Of a DNA stretch of 64,000 bases, positions 34,042-43,384 are shown piece by piece. How positions within the stretch are numbered: the first letter of the stretch is position 1; every line of letters begins with the position of its first letter. The DNA is from Bradyrhizobium_A sp052115025 (GTDB lineage: Bacteria; Pseudomonadota; Alphaproteobacteria; Rhizobiales; Xanthobacteraceae). The translations under genes were made by a program, and so were the position numbers. The DNA is taken from positions 62,001-126,000 of the forward strand of contig NZ_JBFRFW010000009.1 of NCBI RefSeq assembly GCF_052115025.1, written 5' to 3'. The notes under the pieces are model-generated. The model saw nothing but the letters and a program-made list of their open reading frames with translations, did no database searches and was not told the DNA's origin.

Positions 34042-34857
34042 ATGTCGAACGCGAGCGCTGCCGTCAGCTTTCACCACGATACGCCGGAACTGGCGAACGC
34101 CTATGAGCGTACAGGCGTGGTGCAGTTCAACCACGGCCAGGTGCTGATCGAGCGGCTGCGGATCGCGCCTGGCGAGCGGGTGCTCGACGTCGGCGCCGGC
34201 ACCGGGCGGCTCGCGGCCTATGTCGCTGAGCTGGTCGGCCCGAGCGGGGAGGTCGTCGGCATCGATCCGCTCGGCCACCGCATCGCGATCGCGCAGTCGC
34301 GCTCGACCGCCAATGTGCGTTTCGCCACCGGGCAGGCCGAGGACCTGTCGGCCTTCGCCGACGGCCATTTCGATGTCGTTTACTTCAACAGCGTGGTGCA
34401 CTGGATTGAGGACAAGCCGCGCGCCCTGGCGGAGGCGTTTCGCGTGCTGCGGCCGGGCGGCCGGATCGGTCTCAACACCAAGGACCCGTCGAAGCCGCAC
34501 GAAATTCGCGGTTTCCTGCAGGCGGCATTGACCGATGTCGGCCTCGGCGACCGGCGGCGTGCCCCCCCGGGCGGCAGCGACGGCACCACCTTGCAGACCC
34601 TGCTGGAGGCGGCGGGCTTCCGTGTCGGCGACAATGTCCTGCACACCATCGTCGATTTCCATGACGACGTCGACGCACAGCTGACATGGTCGGAGAGCAG
34701 CGCGTTCGGCAATTTCCTCTCGGGATTTTCGCCTGAAGAGCGCGCGCGCATCCGCACCGCGCTGGCAGCGCGATTGGAATCGCGCCGCACGCCGGACGGG
34801 CTGCGGCTCGAGCGTTATCTGCGCTTTGCCACCGCGGTGAAGCCGTCAGCGAGCTGA
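34042..34857 (+). CDS. SAM-dependent class I methyltransferase
   Basis: 271-residue methyltransferase from ATG 34042. Motif I is VLDVGAGTGRLAAYVAEL, motif II VVGIDPLGHRI, and the post-motif tracts DVVYFNSVVHWIED and RVLRPGGRIGL are typical of UbiE/Methyltransf_11-like enzymes. No strong ribosome site is visible, so the start is less sure. It is 54 nt ahead of the luciferase-like monooxygenase gene, probably one transcript. Its acceptor is unknown; thiol or sulfur methylation is possible from context only. Confidence 0.85.
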   Translation: MSNASAAVSFHHDTPELANAYERTGVVQFNHGQVLIERLRIAPGERVLDVGAGTGRLAAYVAELVGPSGEVVGIDPLGHRIAIAQSRSTANVRFATGQAEDLSAFADGHFDVVYFNSVVHWIEDKPRALAEAFRVLRPGGRIGLNTKDPSKPHEIRGFLQAALTDVGLGDRRRAPPGGSDGTTLQTLLEAAGFRVGDNVLHTIVDFHDDVDAQLTWSESSAFGNFLSGFSPEERARIRTALAARLESRRTPDGLRLERYLRFATAVKPSAS

Positions 34858-34911
34858 GCGCGGGCGCTGTCCCAGCCAGCCGTTACCCTGCCTGCCATCG
34901 GAGTTCGCGCC

Positions 34912-36255
34912 ATGACCGATCGTCGCCGCCTCGTGCTCAACCTGTTCATCTATCCGGGCGGGCACCATGAAGCGGCGTGGCGCTACAAGGATTCCGCGCC
35001 GGAGCGGGTGTTGGACATCACCTACTACCAGGAGCTGGCGCAGCGGGCGGAAGCCGCCAAGCTCGACGCGGTGTTCTTCGCCGACGGCCCGGCGCTTGCG
35101 GACAATATCCGTTACGCGGCGCGCTTCCGTGTCGAGCCGATCACCTGGCTCACCGCGATTGCCGCGGCGACGAGGCGCATCGGGCTGATCGCCACGGCCT
35201 CCACCACCTACAACGAGCCCTACAACCTGGCGCGGCTGTTCGCGTCGCTCGATCACATCAGCGGCGGCCGCGCCGGCTGGAACATCGTCACCACCAGCGC
35301 GCCGCAGGCGGCGCAGAATTTCGGCCTGCCCGAGCATCCGCCGCACAATGAGCGTTACGAGAAGGCGCGTGAGTTCCTCGACGTCATCACCAAGCTGTGG
35401 GACAGCTGGGAGGACGACGCCGTGGTCAACGACCCGGTGTCGGGGATCTTTGCCGACGCCGCCAAGATCCACCCGATCAACCATGTCGGCCGGCATTTCC
35501 GTGTCCGCGGGCCGTTCAACACCGCGCGCTCGCCGCAGGGGCGGCCGGTCTATGTCCAGGCCGGCGCGTCCGACGATGGCCGCGGCTTTGCCGCCCAGCA
35601 CGCCGAAGCGATCTTCACCGCGCACCAGACGCTGGCCAGCGCCAGGGAATTCTATGCCGACATCAAGGCCCGCGCCCGCGCGTTCGATCGCAACCCGGAC
35701 CATGTCAAGATTCTGCCGGGCCTCTCTCCCTTCATTGGCAGCACCACGGCCGAGGCGAAGCGGCTGCAGGACGAGTTCAACGACCTGATCCAGCCGGACT
35801 ATTCGCTGACCCAACTGCGCCAGATGATCGGGCTCGACCTGTCCGGCTTCGATCTCGACGGCCCGTTTCCGCGCCACCTCATCGACACCAGCGGCCCGCG
35901 CGGCGTCGCCAGCCGCTTCCAGCTCGTCATCGACATCGTCGATCGCGAGAAGCCGACCATCCGCCAACTGGTGCAGCGCCTTGCCGGCGCGCGCGGCCAT
36001 TTCGTGCTGGCGGGCACGCCGGAAGAAATCGCCGACCATATTCAGGGCTGGTTCGAAGGCGGCGCCGCCGACGGTTTCAACATCATGCCGCCGTGGCTGA
36101 CCGGCGGCTTCGACGCCTTCGCCGAGCACGTCGTGCCGATCCTGCGCCGCCGCGGCTTGTTCCGCGAGGAGTATGAGGGCACGACCCTGCGCGACCACTA
36201 CGGCCTGCCACGCCCCGACAGCCAGTTCAGCCATCCCGCCCGCGCGATCGCGTAA
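34912..36255 (+). CDS. Luciferase-like FMN monooxygenase (NtaA/SnaA/DszA family)
   Basis: 447-residue flavin-dependent monooxygenase of the nitrilotriacetate/dibenzothiophene-sulfone class. Traits: AKLDAVFFADGPAL, TASTTYNEPYNLARLFASLD, GRAGWNIVTT, NERYEKAREF, and VYVQAGASDDGRGFAAQHAE. Such enzymes use FMNH2 from a separate reductase. Two further members lie at 41993 and 48742. Probable role: oxygenation of an organosulfur or amine compound. Confidence 0.92.
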   Translation: MTDRRRLVLNLFIYPGGHHEAAWRYKDSAPERVLDITYYQELAQRAEAAKLDAVFFADGPALADNIRYAARFRVEPITWLTAIAAATRRIGLIATASTTYNEPYNLARLFASLDHISGGRAGWNIVTTSAPQAAQNFGLPEHPPHNERYEKAREFLDVITKLWDSWEDDAVVNDPVSGIFADAAKIHPINHVGRHFRVRGPFNTARSPQGRPVYVQAGASDDGRGFAAQHAEAIFTAHQTLASAREFYADIKARARAFDRNPDHVKILPGLSPFIGSTTAEAKRLQDEFNDLIQPDYSLTQLRQMIGLDLSGFDLDGPFPRHLIDTSGPRGVASRFQLVIDIVDREKPTIRQLVQRLAGARGHFVLAGTPEEIADHIQGWFEGGAADGFNIMPPWLTGGFDAFAEHVVPILRRRGLFREEYEGTTLRDHYGLPRPDSQFSHPARAIA

Positions 36256-36385
36256 GACGGGCCTTTCCGTCTTTCGCTCGGGCGACGCTGAGCGCGGCAT
36301 CTCCTTCACGCTCTGCGTCATCACCGGGCCGCGTGTCAGCGCCGTGACCCGGTGATCCAGCTCTACGTTCGGCATGAGCTTTTCT

Positions 36386-36604
36386 CCTCATGGTGAGGAG
36401 GCACGTCAGCGCCGTCTCGAACCATGAGGCCGAGGCGCATCTGCTGCGATCTTCGGGCCTCATCCTTCGGGACGCGGCTGCGCCGCTCCTCAGAATGAGG
36501 GCAAGGTTCCGCGAAGCGGGACCCTCGAAGGGAAGGCCCCTTTGCTGCGACATCCGGGCCGTCATCCTTGGAGGCGCGCAAAAGCGCGCACCTCAGGATG
36601 ACGG
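36386..36604. repeat. REP-like palindromes between convergent genes
   Basis: Three hairpins fill the 379-bp gap: CCTCATGGT/ACCATGAGG (36386-36429), CCTCAT/ATGAGG (36458-36500), and CCGTCATCCT/AGGATGACGG with an inner GCGCGC pair (36559-36604). No gene is supported here. Confidence 0.72.
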
Positions 36605-36634
36605 GGAACAGTTCGGCTTGAAATTTGCTTCGCC

Positions 36635-37864
36635 CTAGAAAAAGCCCCGCGATGGCAGCGGCGTGCCGTTGATGGCCTGGTCGCCGATGGCGCGGGCCTT
36701 GTAGCTTGCCGGGTTGTGCGAGGCGAGGGTGCGGGCGTTGCGCCAGTGGCGGTCGAGGTTGGTGCTTTTCTTGGTCGCCGAGGCGCCGCCGACGTCGAGC
36801 AGCTGGCTGCCACCACGGATGGCGAGCTCGTCCACCACGATCTTGGCCTGTGCCGAGTGCAGCGCGGCAGCGGCGGCCAGCTCGGCGGCGGCCGGTGAGC
36901 CGGTGTCGAACGCGTCGGTTGCCACATCCAGCGCATCGGCGGCGGCGAGGATCGCCGCCTCTGCCGCGAACGCGCTGCTGGAAATCTCGCCGACGGTCTG
37001 CTGCAGCAGCGGATCGTCCACCGCCCGCTCGGCCGGGGCGTAATAGAAGGTACGCTGGCGCCGGCGCACCAGGGCGACGGCGTCGCGCAGCGTGGCGCGC
37101 AGGATGCCAGCGTTGACCGCGGTCAAGAACAGCTGGGCATAGGTGTTGGAATAGGCGACGCCATAGGCGACATCCGGCGCATCGAACACCACTTCGCTGC
37201 GCGCCACCGGCACGTTGCGGAAGTGCGTGGTGCCGGTGCCGGTCAGGCGCTGGCCGAAGCCGTCCCAGTCGTCGACCAGCTCGATGCCGTCGCGCTTCAC
37301 CGGAATGAGTGTCGCGGCCAGCGCGCCGGACGCCTCGGCGACGCGCACCAGCACATAGTCGGCATAGATCGTCCCGGTGCTGTAATACTTCGTGCCGTTG
37401 AGCCGGTAGCCGTCGCCGTCCGGTGTCAGCACCGTGTCCGGGGTCGTGTCGCCGACCTTGCGGCTCTCGAGTTCGGTGGTGGCAAGCCCGATGATGGCGC
37501 CGTCGGCCACCGCCTTCTGCCAGCTCCGGCTCTGGTCGTCGCGCGGCGTGCGGATCAACCGCTCCACCACGCTGAAATGGTTGCGCAGGATGTGGGCGAC
37601 ATTGGCGTCGGCATCCGCAAGGCGGATCACCGCGGCGAACTGTTCGCGGATGGTGCTGCCGCCGCCGCCGTCGGCGGTGCGCAGCCGCAGCGCGCCGAGC
37701 CGCGAGCGCCGGATCAGGTCGACAATGTCGAACGGCAGGATGCGATCGCGGTCGCGGTCGGCGGCGCCCTCGGCGATATGGTCGAACAGGATCTGCAGTT
37801 CCGGCGCGCGCGCCGTGAGCGGCCGAGGCAGGGCGAGGTCGTGGATGGAGAGTGGCTTGTTCAT
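36635..37864 (-). CDS. Acyl-CoA dehydrogenase-fold flavin monooxygenase (DszC/SfnB-like)
   Basis: 409-residue flavoprotein. Traits: LGALRLRTADGGGGSTIREQ, LRNHFSVVERL, YRLNGTKYYSTGTIYADYVLV and DDWDGFGQRLTGTGTTHF; the last resembles the DszC-type active-site loop. It is encoded at the end of the operon that runs from the permease at 40532 through the ATPase and binding protein. A reduced-flavin oxygenase acting on the imported sulfur compound is likely. It is distinct in sequence from the relative at 32402-33613. Confidence 0.87.
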   Translation of the reverse strand: MNKPLSIHDLALPRPLTARAPELQILFDHIAEGAADRDRDRILPFDIVDLIRRSRLGALRLRTADGGGGSTIREQFAAVIRLADADANVAHILRNHFSVVERLIRTPRDDQSRSWQKAVADGAIIGLATTELESRKVGDTTPDTVLTPDGDGYRLNGTKYYSTGTIYADYVLVRVAEASGALAATLIPVKRDGIELVDDWDGFGQRLTGTGTTHFRNVPVARSEVVFDAPDVAYGVAYSNTYAQLFLTAVNAGILRATLRDAVALVRRRQRTFYYAPAERAVDDPLLQQTVGEISSSAFAAEAAILAAADALDVATDAFDTGSPAAAELAAAAALHSAQAKIVVDELAIRGGSQLLDVGGASATKKSTNLDRHWRNARTLASHNPASYKARAIGDQAINGTPLPSRGFF

Positions 37865-37907
37865 GAGATGCCTGCCATGAGGTTGTCGGGGGCGACGGAG
37901 CGGCGCA

Positions 37908-38918
37908 TCACAGCGCCGCGAGGTGGTCGGAGACGGTGACGGACTCGGGCAGGACCTTGCGTGCCACCAGCCAGTCCGCGGCCTTCTGCAGGTCGGTCAC
38001 GAACGCCGTGTCGCTGACCGGATGGAAGCGGTACTGCCGCTTGAGGGCGATGAACTGGTCGCGGATCTCGTCGCTGTAGCCGGCCTTGGCCTGGGTGATG
38101 CGCTCGGCCTCGACGGTGTTTTCGGACACCCACTTGGCCTCGTCGCGGAAGGCGGTGTTGACGGCGCGGACCAGGTCCGGGTTCTCGGCCGCGAATGTCC
38201 GCGTTGTCAGGTACGAGGTGTAGTCGATCTGGAATTCGAGGTCGCGCCCCTCCAGGAACAGGTCATGCGCCTTGTAGTCACGCCGCGCGATGTCGACGCC
38301 CGGGCTCCACATCGACCAGGCGTCGACCTTGCCGGACGCCAGCGCCGGCGCCGCGTCCGGCGGATTGAGATAGACGAACTTGACGGCGTTGCGGTCGACC
38401 TTGTGCTTCTCCAGCGCCGCCACCAGCAGGAATTCGCCAAGGCCGGAACGGTTGACGGCGACCGATTTGCCGACGAGGTCCTCGATGCGGTCGATGCCGG
38501 AGCCGTCCTTGGCGATGATCGCAGTGGTGCGCGGCTCGTAGACCACGAACTGGGTGAACACCAGCGGCGAGCCGGCAATGATCGCCGCCAGCGCCGGCGT
38601 GGTGCTGCCGCCGAAGCTGAAGTCGGCGCTGCCGCCGGTGACGGCCTGCAGGGTCGGCGCATGGTTGGGGAATGGTCCGAGCCACTCCACCTTGATGCCG
38701 TCCTTGGCCAGGCGCTTGTCGAAATCGCCGCGCTCCTTGGCGATGACGTTGAGGCCGTTGAAGCCCCAGGTCAGGCGAACCTTGTCGGTGGTGCGGCCCG
38801 TCGCCGCGGTCGCGGGGGCGGCGAGGCCCGCGAGCGCGCCGGCGCCGATCAACGACGTCTGCAGGAAGCGCCGGCGGGACGGGTGAAGGAGGGAGGTCGT
38901 CATGTCGTGGCGGTCCAT
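37908..38918 (-). CDS. Sulfonate-type ABC substrate-binding protein, Tat leader
   Basis: SsuA-like periplasmic protein of 336 residues. A twin-arginine leader (SRRRFLQTSLIGAG, ending APATAA) precedes VRLTWGFNGLNVIAKERGDF. Further family tracts: GPFPNHAPTLQAV, GGSADFSFGGSTTPALAAII and AVNRSGLGEFLLVAAL. Two in-frame ATGs (38918, 38903) are possible. It lies 13 bp after the ATPase gene of the same operon. Ligand probably an organosulfur anion. Confidence 0.9.
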   Translation of the reverse strand: MDRHDMTTSLLHPSRRRFLQTSLIGAGALAGLAAPATAATGRTTDKVRLTWGFNGLNVIAKERGDFDKRLAKDGIKVEWLGPFPNHAPTLQAVTGGSADFSFGGSTTPALAAIIAGSPLVFTQFVVYEPRTTAIIAKDGSGIDRIEDLVGKSVAVNRSGLGEFLLVAALEKHKVDRNAVKFVYLNPPDAAPALASGKVDAWSMWSPGVDIARRDYKAHDLFLEGRDLEFQIDYTSYLTTRTFAAENPDLVRAVNTAFRDEAKWVSENTVEAERITQAKAGYSDEIRDQFIALKRQYRFHPVSDTAFVTDLQKAADWLVARKVLPESVTVSDHLAAL

Positions 38919-38931
38919 GGTTGAAAGGGGA

Positions 38932-39645
38932 TCAGACGGCGAGCTTGTGCCGGGCGACGCCGAGCTCGGCGAGCAGCCGCGCGCGAGTCGCCTCAGTCTC
39001 GCCTGCGGCGGGGCGGTGTTCGAACGCGAGGCGGCCGTCGCGCATCACCAGGATGCGGTCGGCGAGGGCGATGGCCTCGTCGACGTCGTGGGTCACCAGC
39101 AGCACGCCGGGGCGGTGACGGGCGACCAGCTCGCGCACGAGGTCGTGCATGCGGATGCGGGTCAGCGCGTCGAGGGCGGCGAACGGCTCGTCGAGCAGCA
39201 GGAGTTGCGGCGCCTGCACCAGCGCGCGGGCCAGCGCCACGCGCTGGGCCTGGCCGCCGGAGAGGTTGCGCGGCCAGTCATCGAGCCGGTCGCCGAGACC
39301 GACCTCGGCGAGGGCCGCGGCCGCGCGGGCGCGGACGTCGGGCCCCGGCAGGCCGAGCGCGACGTTCTTCCACAGTGTATCCCACGGCAGCAGCCGATGC
39401 TCCTGGAACACGACGGCCGGGCGGCGCGGTCCCGCGATATGGCCGCCGTCGATCGGGTCAAGGCCGGCGACCGCGCGCAGCAGCGTGGTCTTGCCACAGC
39501 CGCTCTCGCCGAGCAGGGCGATGAACTCGCCGCGTTCGATGCGCAGGTTCAGCCCGTCGATCACCGTGCGGGCACCATAAGCGCGGCGCAGGCCGGTGAT
39601 GGCGAGTGCGGGAGAAAAAGGATGGGACGACGGCTGTGTGGTCAT
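38932..39645 (-). CDS. ssuB: Sulfonate-type ABC transporter ATP-binding protein
   Basis: SsuB-like ATPase of 237 residues. Walker A GESGCGKT (46-53), FQEHRLLPW, signature LSGGQAQR, Walker B LLLLDEPFAALDALTR and H-loop THDVDEAI are present. The ATG at 39645 overlaps the stop of the permease gene (ATGA); the much longer open frame upstream is a shadow. It energises the permease at 39642-40532. Confidence 0.92.
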   Translation of the reverse strand: MTTQPSSHPFSPALAITGLRRAYGARTVIDGLNLRIERGEFIALLGESGCGKTTLLRAVAGLDPIDGGHIAGPRRPAVVFQEHRLLPWDTLWKNVALGLPGPDVRARAAAALAEVGLGDRLDDWPRNLSGGQAQRVALARALVQAPQLLLLDEPFAALDALTRIRMHDLVRELVARHRPGVLLVTHDVDEAIALADRILVMRDGRLAFEHRPAAGETEATRARLLAELGVARHKLAV

Positions 39646-40532
39646 GCCGCCCGCCGCGCGAAGTTCGGGTGCCAGGCGAGCAGCCGCCGCTCCAGCAGCC
39701 GCGCGATGGAATCGGCGGCGACGCCGATCAGCGCGTAGATCACGATGGTCAGCACGATGACGTCGGTGCGCAGGAATTCGCGCGCGTCCATGGCGAGGAA
39801 GCCGATGCCGGACTGCGCGCCGATCGTCTCGGCCACGACCAGCGCAAGCCAGGCGTTGGCGAGCGCATAACGCACGCCGGTGAGGATCGACGGCAGCGCG
39901 CCCGGCAGAATGACGCGATGGATCAGCTGTGCGGTCGACAGGTCCTGCACCCGTCCGAGCTCGATCAGTTTGGGGTCGACCTGGCGGATGCCGAGCGTGG
40001 TGTTGATGTAGATCGGGAAGGCGACGCCGAGCGACACCAGGAAGATCTTTTCGGCTTCGCCGACGCCGAACCACACGATCACCAGCGGCAGCAGCGCCAG
40101 GAACGGAATGGCGCGGATCATCTGCACGCTGCGGTCGATCAGCGCCTCGGCGAGGCGCGAGAACCCGACCAGGACGCCGAGCAGGAAGCCGACACTGCCT
40201 CCGATGACGAAACCGGCGGCGGCGCGCAGCAGGCTGATGCCGAGATCGACGCCGAGACTGCCGGATCTCGCCAGCTTCGCCGCGGTGCGCAGCACCTTGC
40301 TCGGCGCCGGCAGCACCTGCGGCGATAGCCAGCCGCTCTGGGCCAGGATTTCCCACACCACGACCAGCAGCACTGGCGCAGCCCATGACAAGGCCAGCAA
40401 GGTGTGCCGGCCGAGTGGCGCCGCCGGACGCGGGGCGGTCGCCGCTGGTCGGCTGTCCGCCGGCGGCAGCTGGCGCACCGCGCCTGCCGCGGGCACGGCG
40501 CGTTCGATATGGTCGGCGACGATCTCGCTCAA
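39642..40532 (-). CDS. ssuC: Sulfonate-type ABC transporter permease
   Basis: SsuC-like permease of 296 residues with about six membrane helices. Traits: VLPAPSKVLRTAAKL, IRAIPFLALLPLVIVWFGVG and the EAA-like loop RVQDLSTAQLIHRVILPGAL, all near-canonical for SsuC. The first possible start is TTG at 40532 with AGGA about 7 nt upstream; a GTG at 40496 is the alternative. First gene of the ssuC-ssuB-ssuA-like-dszC-like operon, divergent from the monooxygenase at 40799. Confidence 0.92.
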   Translation of the reverse strand: MSEIVADHIERAVPAAGAVRQLPPADSRPAATAPRPAAPLGRHTLLALSWAAPVLLVVVWEILAQSGWLSPQVLPAPSKVLRTAAKLARSGSLGVDLGISLLRAAAGFVIGGSVGFLLGVLVGFSRLAEALIDRSVQMIRAIPFLALLPLVIVWFGVGEAEKIFLVSLGVAFPIYINTTLGIRQVDPKLIELGRVQDLSTAQLIHRVILPGALPSILTGVRYALANAWLALVVAETIGAQSGIGFLAMDAREFLRTDVIVLTIVIYALIGVAADSIARLLERRLLAWHPNFARRAA

Positions 40533-40764
40533 ATGGTCCTGGTCCCGTGGTTGGCGCCGGCGCGCGACACGCCGCGCAATGGCGGCTTCGCTGCGATATG
40601 GCTGCTGTCACGGTGGAATCTTCCATGATTGATGATCTAGAGAAATAGTGGTGTATTCCAAATTGCCGGCGGTTTCGGGGAGATCCGCTCTCGCGAAAGG
40701 CCTTGGCGCGGCATGTTCGTCTTTTTCGTCGCCCTGGGTTTGCCCGCGCCGCGAATTTCGGGCA

Positions 40765-40780
40765 GCAACACCTGTGTTGC
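40765..40780. promoter_or_regulatory. Perfect palindrome before the monooxygenase ribosome site
   Basis: GCAACAC-CT-GTGTTGC, 7-bp arms, ending one base before the GAAAGAGGAG ribosome site of the gene at 40799. In the divergent promoter region it could be an operator, or an mRNA hairpin close to the ribosome site. Confidence 0.45.
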
Positions 40781-40798
40781 GAAAGAGGAGCATCGGTC

Positions 40799-41872
40799 AT
40801 GACGTCATCAGCGGTTCGTTTCGGCATCTGGGCCCTGGTGCACGGCTCGCGCGGCGCGTTGCAGGATCCGGACGAGCCTTACGATGCATCGTGGGAGCGC
40901 AACCGTGCGCTGGTGCTGGAGGCGGAGGCGCTGGGTTATGATTCCACCCTGATCGCCCAGCACACCATCAACCCGCATCAGGAGGATCTCGACCAGCTCG
41001 AGGCCTGGACGGCCGCCGCGGCGCTCGCCGCGCTGACCAGCCGCATCGAGATCATCACGGCGATCAAGCCCTACCTGTTCCACCCGGTGGTGCTCGCCAA
41101 GATGGCGCTGCAGATCGAAAACATCAGCCGTGGGCGCTTCGGCATCAATCTCGTCAACGCCTGGAATAAGCCGGAGCTGGAGAAGGCCGGCATCGGCTTC
41201 GCCGAGCATGACGCGCGCTACGCCTATGGCCGCGAATGGATCACCGTGGTCGAGCGGCTGATGCGCGGCGAGCGCGTCACCTACCAGGGCGACCACTTCG
41301 ACGTCAGGGATTATGTGCTGCGGCCGGGCGACCTCTACCGGGCGCGGCCGGCGATCTATGTCGGCGGCGAATCCGAGCCGGCGCGCGACCTCGTCGCCGG
41401 CCACGGCGACGTCTGGTTCATCAACGGCCAGCCGCTCGCCGACACCGCAGCGCTGATCGCCGATGTCGCCGCTCGCCCGCGGTCCGGGCCGCCGCTACGG
41501 TTCGGGCTGTCGGCCTTCGTCATCGCGCGGGAGACCGATGCAGAAGCCGAAGCGGCGCACCAGCATCTCCTGGCACTGGCGGCGAAGGATGCGCCGATCC
41601 GCGCCGTGCAGAAGGCCAACACCGATCCCAAGGTGGTGATGATGCAGACCATGCAGAAGTCGCCACGGGTCGGCAGCAATGGCGGCACCGCGGCCGGCCT
41701 CGTCGGCAGCTACGACACCGTCGCGGCGCGGATCCATGCCTTCCACACCGCGGGGATCGAGCTGTTCATGCTCCAGTTCCAGCCGTTCGAAGCGGAGATG
41801 CGCCGCTTCGCCGAACATGTCATCCCACGCGTGCGCAGCGGCGAGCGCCCGCGCTTCGCGCGGCCGGCCTGA
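40799..41872 (+). CDS. FMNH2-dependent monooxygenase (SsuD/SfnG-like)
   Basis: 357-residue luciferase-like monooxygenase from ATG 40799 (GAAAGAGGAG upstream). Traits: ITAIKPYLFHPVVLAKMALQ, ISRGRFGINLVNAWNKPELE, YVGGESEPARDLVAGHGDVW and FMLQFQPFEAEMRRF. The last fits alkanesulfonate or dimethylsulfone monooxygenases (SsuD/SfnG). It releases sulfite or sulfinate from its substrate with reduced flavin. Divergent from the SsuCB-type importer. SfnG is slightly favoured over SsuD, but not proved. Confidence 0.85.
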   Translation: MTSSAVRFGIWALVHGSRGALQDPDEPYDASWERNRALVLEAEALGYDSTLIAQHTINPHQEDLDQLEAWTAAAALAALTSRIEIITAIKPYLFHPVVLAKMALQIENISRGRFGINLVNAWNKPELEKAGIGFAEHDARYAYGREWITVVERLMRGERVTYQGDHFDVRDYVLRPGDLYRARPAIYVGGESEPARDLVAGHGDVWFINGQPLADTAALIADVAARPRSGPPLRFGLSAFVIARETDAEAEAAHQHLLALAAKDAPIRAVQKANTDPKVVMMQTMQKSPRVGSNGGTAAGLVGSYDTVAARIHAFHTAGIELFMLQFQPFEAEMRRFAEHVIPRVRSGERPRFARPA

Positions 41873-41992
41873 CAGGCTGCCGGCGCGTCATCCGCTTGCT
41901 GTCACCCTCGATCCGCGAACAACCGGCCCTGTCACGACGCGTCGCGTGGGCCACATGCCGCGGATGATCCCATGGACTCCAGAACCAGGCGC

Positions 41993-43366
41993 ATGACCAA
42001 AATCAGGGAACTTCGCTTCAACGCCTTCAACATGACCGCGCCCGGCCACAACTGGGCAGGGCTGTGGTCGCATCCACGCGACCGCTCCATCGACTACAAC
42101 ACCCTCGATTACTGGGTCGAGTTTGCGAAGATCGCGGAGCGCGGGCTGCTTGACGGGATCTTCCTCGCGGACGTGTTCGGCGTCTACGACGTCTTTGCGG
42201 GCAGCCCGGAGACCGCGATCGGGCATGGCGTGCAGTTGCCGAACGCCGATCCGACGCTGCTGGTCTCGGCGATGGCGTTGGTCACGAAGCATCTCGGCTT
42301 CGGCATCACGACCAACCTGACGCTCGAGCATCCCTACCAGTTCGCGCGGCGCTTCTCGACGCTGGATCATCTGACCCGCGGCCGGATCGGCTGGAACATC
42401 GTCACCGGCTATCTCGACAGCGGCGCGCGGGGCATGGGCCTCGACGGCGGGCGGCAGCACGACGACCGCTACGATGTCGCCGAAGACTTCCTGACGGCGA
42501 CCTACAAGCTGTGGGAGGGCAGTTGGGAGCACGACGCGGTCCGCCGCGACCGCGCAAGCGGCATCTTCACCGATCCCGCCAAGGTCCATGCCGTTCACCA
42601 TGACGGGCCGCATTACCGCGTCAACGGCATCCATCTCGCCGAGCCGTCGCCGCAGCGCACGCCGCTGCTGTACCAGGCCGGCGCCTCGAAGCGCGGCCGC
42701 GCCTTTGCCGCACGACATGCGGAGGCGATCTTCCTCAACGGCCAGACGAAACCCATGCTGGCGGAGACCGTGCGCGCCATCCGCACCGCGGCCCGCGAGT
42801 TCGGCCGTGCGCCCTACGACATTCGCCTGTTCGCCGGCCTGAACGTCATTGTCGCGCCGACGCGGGCCGAGGCGCGCGACCTGCACGAGGAGTACGGCCG
42901 CCACGTCAGCGAGCAGGGCCAGATGGCGCTGCTGTCGGGCTGGACCGGCATCGACTTCTCGCGCTTTTCGCCGGACCAGGCCCTGCAGTATGTCGAGAGC
43001 AATGCGATCCAGTCGATGGTCGAGAACCTGACCAGGCGCAGCGACCGGCCGATGAGGGTCGGCGATCTCGCCTCGCTCAGTCCCGCAGGAGCGCGGGCGC
43101 CGTTCGTCGTCGGCTCGCCGCAGGATGTCGCCGACGAACTCGCGGACTGGGCGCGCGAGACCGACATCGACGGCTTCAACCTCGTGCGGCTGGTGGCGCC
43201 GGAATCGCTGACGGCATTCGTCGATCTCGTGGTGCCGGAGCTGCAGTCGCGCGGCATCTACAAGACGGCGTACCGCGACGGAACGTTGCGAGAGAAGCTG
43301 TTCCCCGAGGGCAGCGCGCTTCTGCCGCCGACACATCCAGCAACCGCCTTCCGGCGGGCGCGCTGA
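41993..43366 (+). CDS. Luciferase-like FMN monooxygenase (NtaA/SnaA/DszA family)
   Basis: 457-residue enzyme starting MTKIRELRFNAFNM; an ATG 21 nt upstream is possible. Traits: LDGIFLADVFGVYDVFAG, TTNLTLEHPYQFARRFSTLD, GRIGWNIVTGYLDSGARGMG, DDRYDVAEDF, and LLYQAGASKRGRAFAARHAE. Very close in layout to the enzyme at 48742. It follows the SsuD/SfnG-like gene by about 120 nt on the same strand. It needs FMNH2 from a reductase not present in the window. Confidence 0.92.
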   Translation: MTKIRELRFNAFNMTAPGHNWAGLWSHPRDRSIDYNTLDYWVEFAKIAERGLLDGIFLADVFGVYDVFAGSPETAIGHGVQLPNADPTLLVSAMALVTKHLGFGITTNLTLEHPYQFARRFSTLDHLTRGRIGWNIVTGYLDSGARGMGLDGGRQHDDRYDVAEDFLTATYKLWEGSWEHDAVRRDRASGIFTDPAKVHAVHHDGPHYRVNGIHLAEPSPQRTPLLYQAGASKRGRAFAARHAEAIFLNGQTKPMLAETVRAIRTAAREFGRAPYDIRLFAGLNVIVAPTRAEARDLHEEYGRHVSEQGQMALLSGWTGIDFSRFSPDQALQYVESNAIQSMVENLTRRSDRPMRVGDLASLSPAGARAPFVVGSPQDVADELADWARETDIDGFNLVRLVAPESLTAFVDLVVPELQSRGIYKTAYRDGTLREKLFPEGSALLPPTHPATAFRRAR

Positions 43367-43384
43367 CCGCGAGGCGTATCGCCG

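Noticed and set aside
36635..37864. Beta-oxidation acyl-CoA dehydrogenase
   Set aside because: The DszC-like loop and the sulfonate-type ABC operon favour a flavin monooxygenase; no CoA ligase, hydratase or thiolase lies nearby.
38932..40827. 631-codon minus-strand frame that would fuse the SsuB-like ATPase to a long N-terminal part
   Set aside because: The upstream part is the shadow of the SsuC-like permease. The ATG at 39645 overlaps the permease stop and gives the normal ATPase length.
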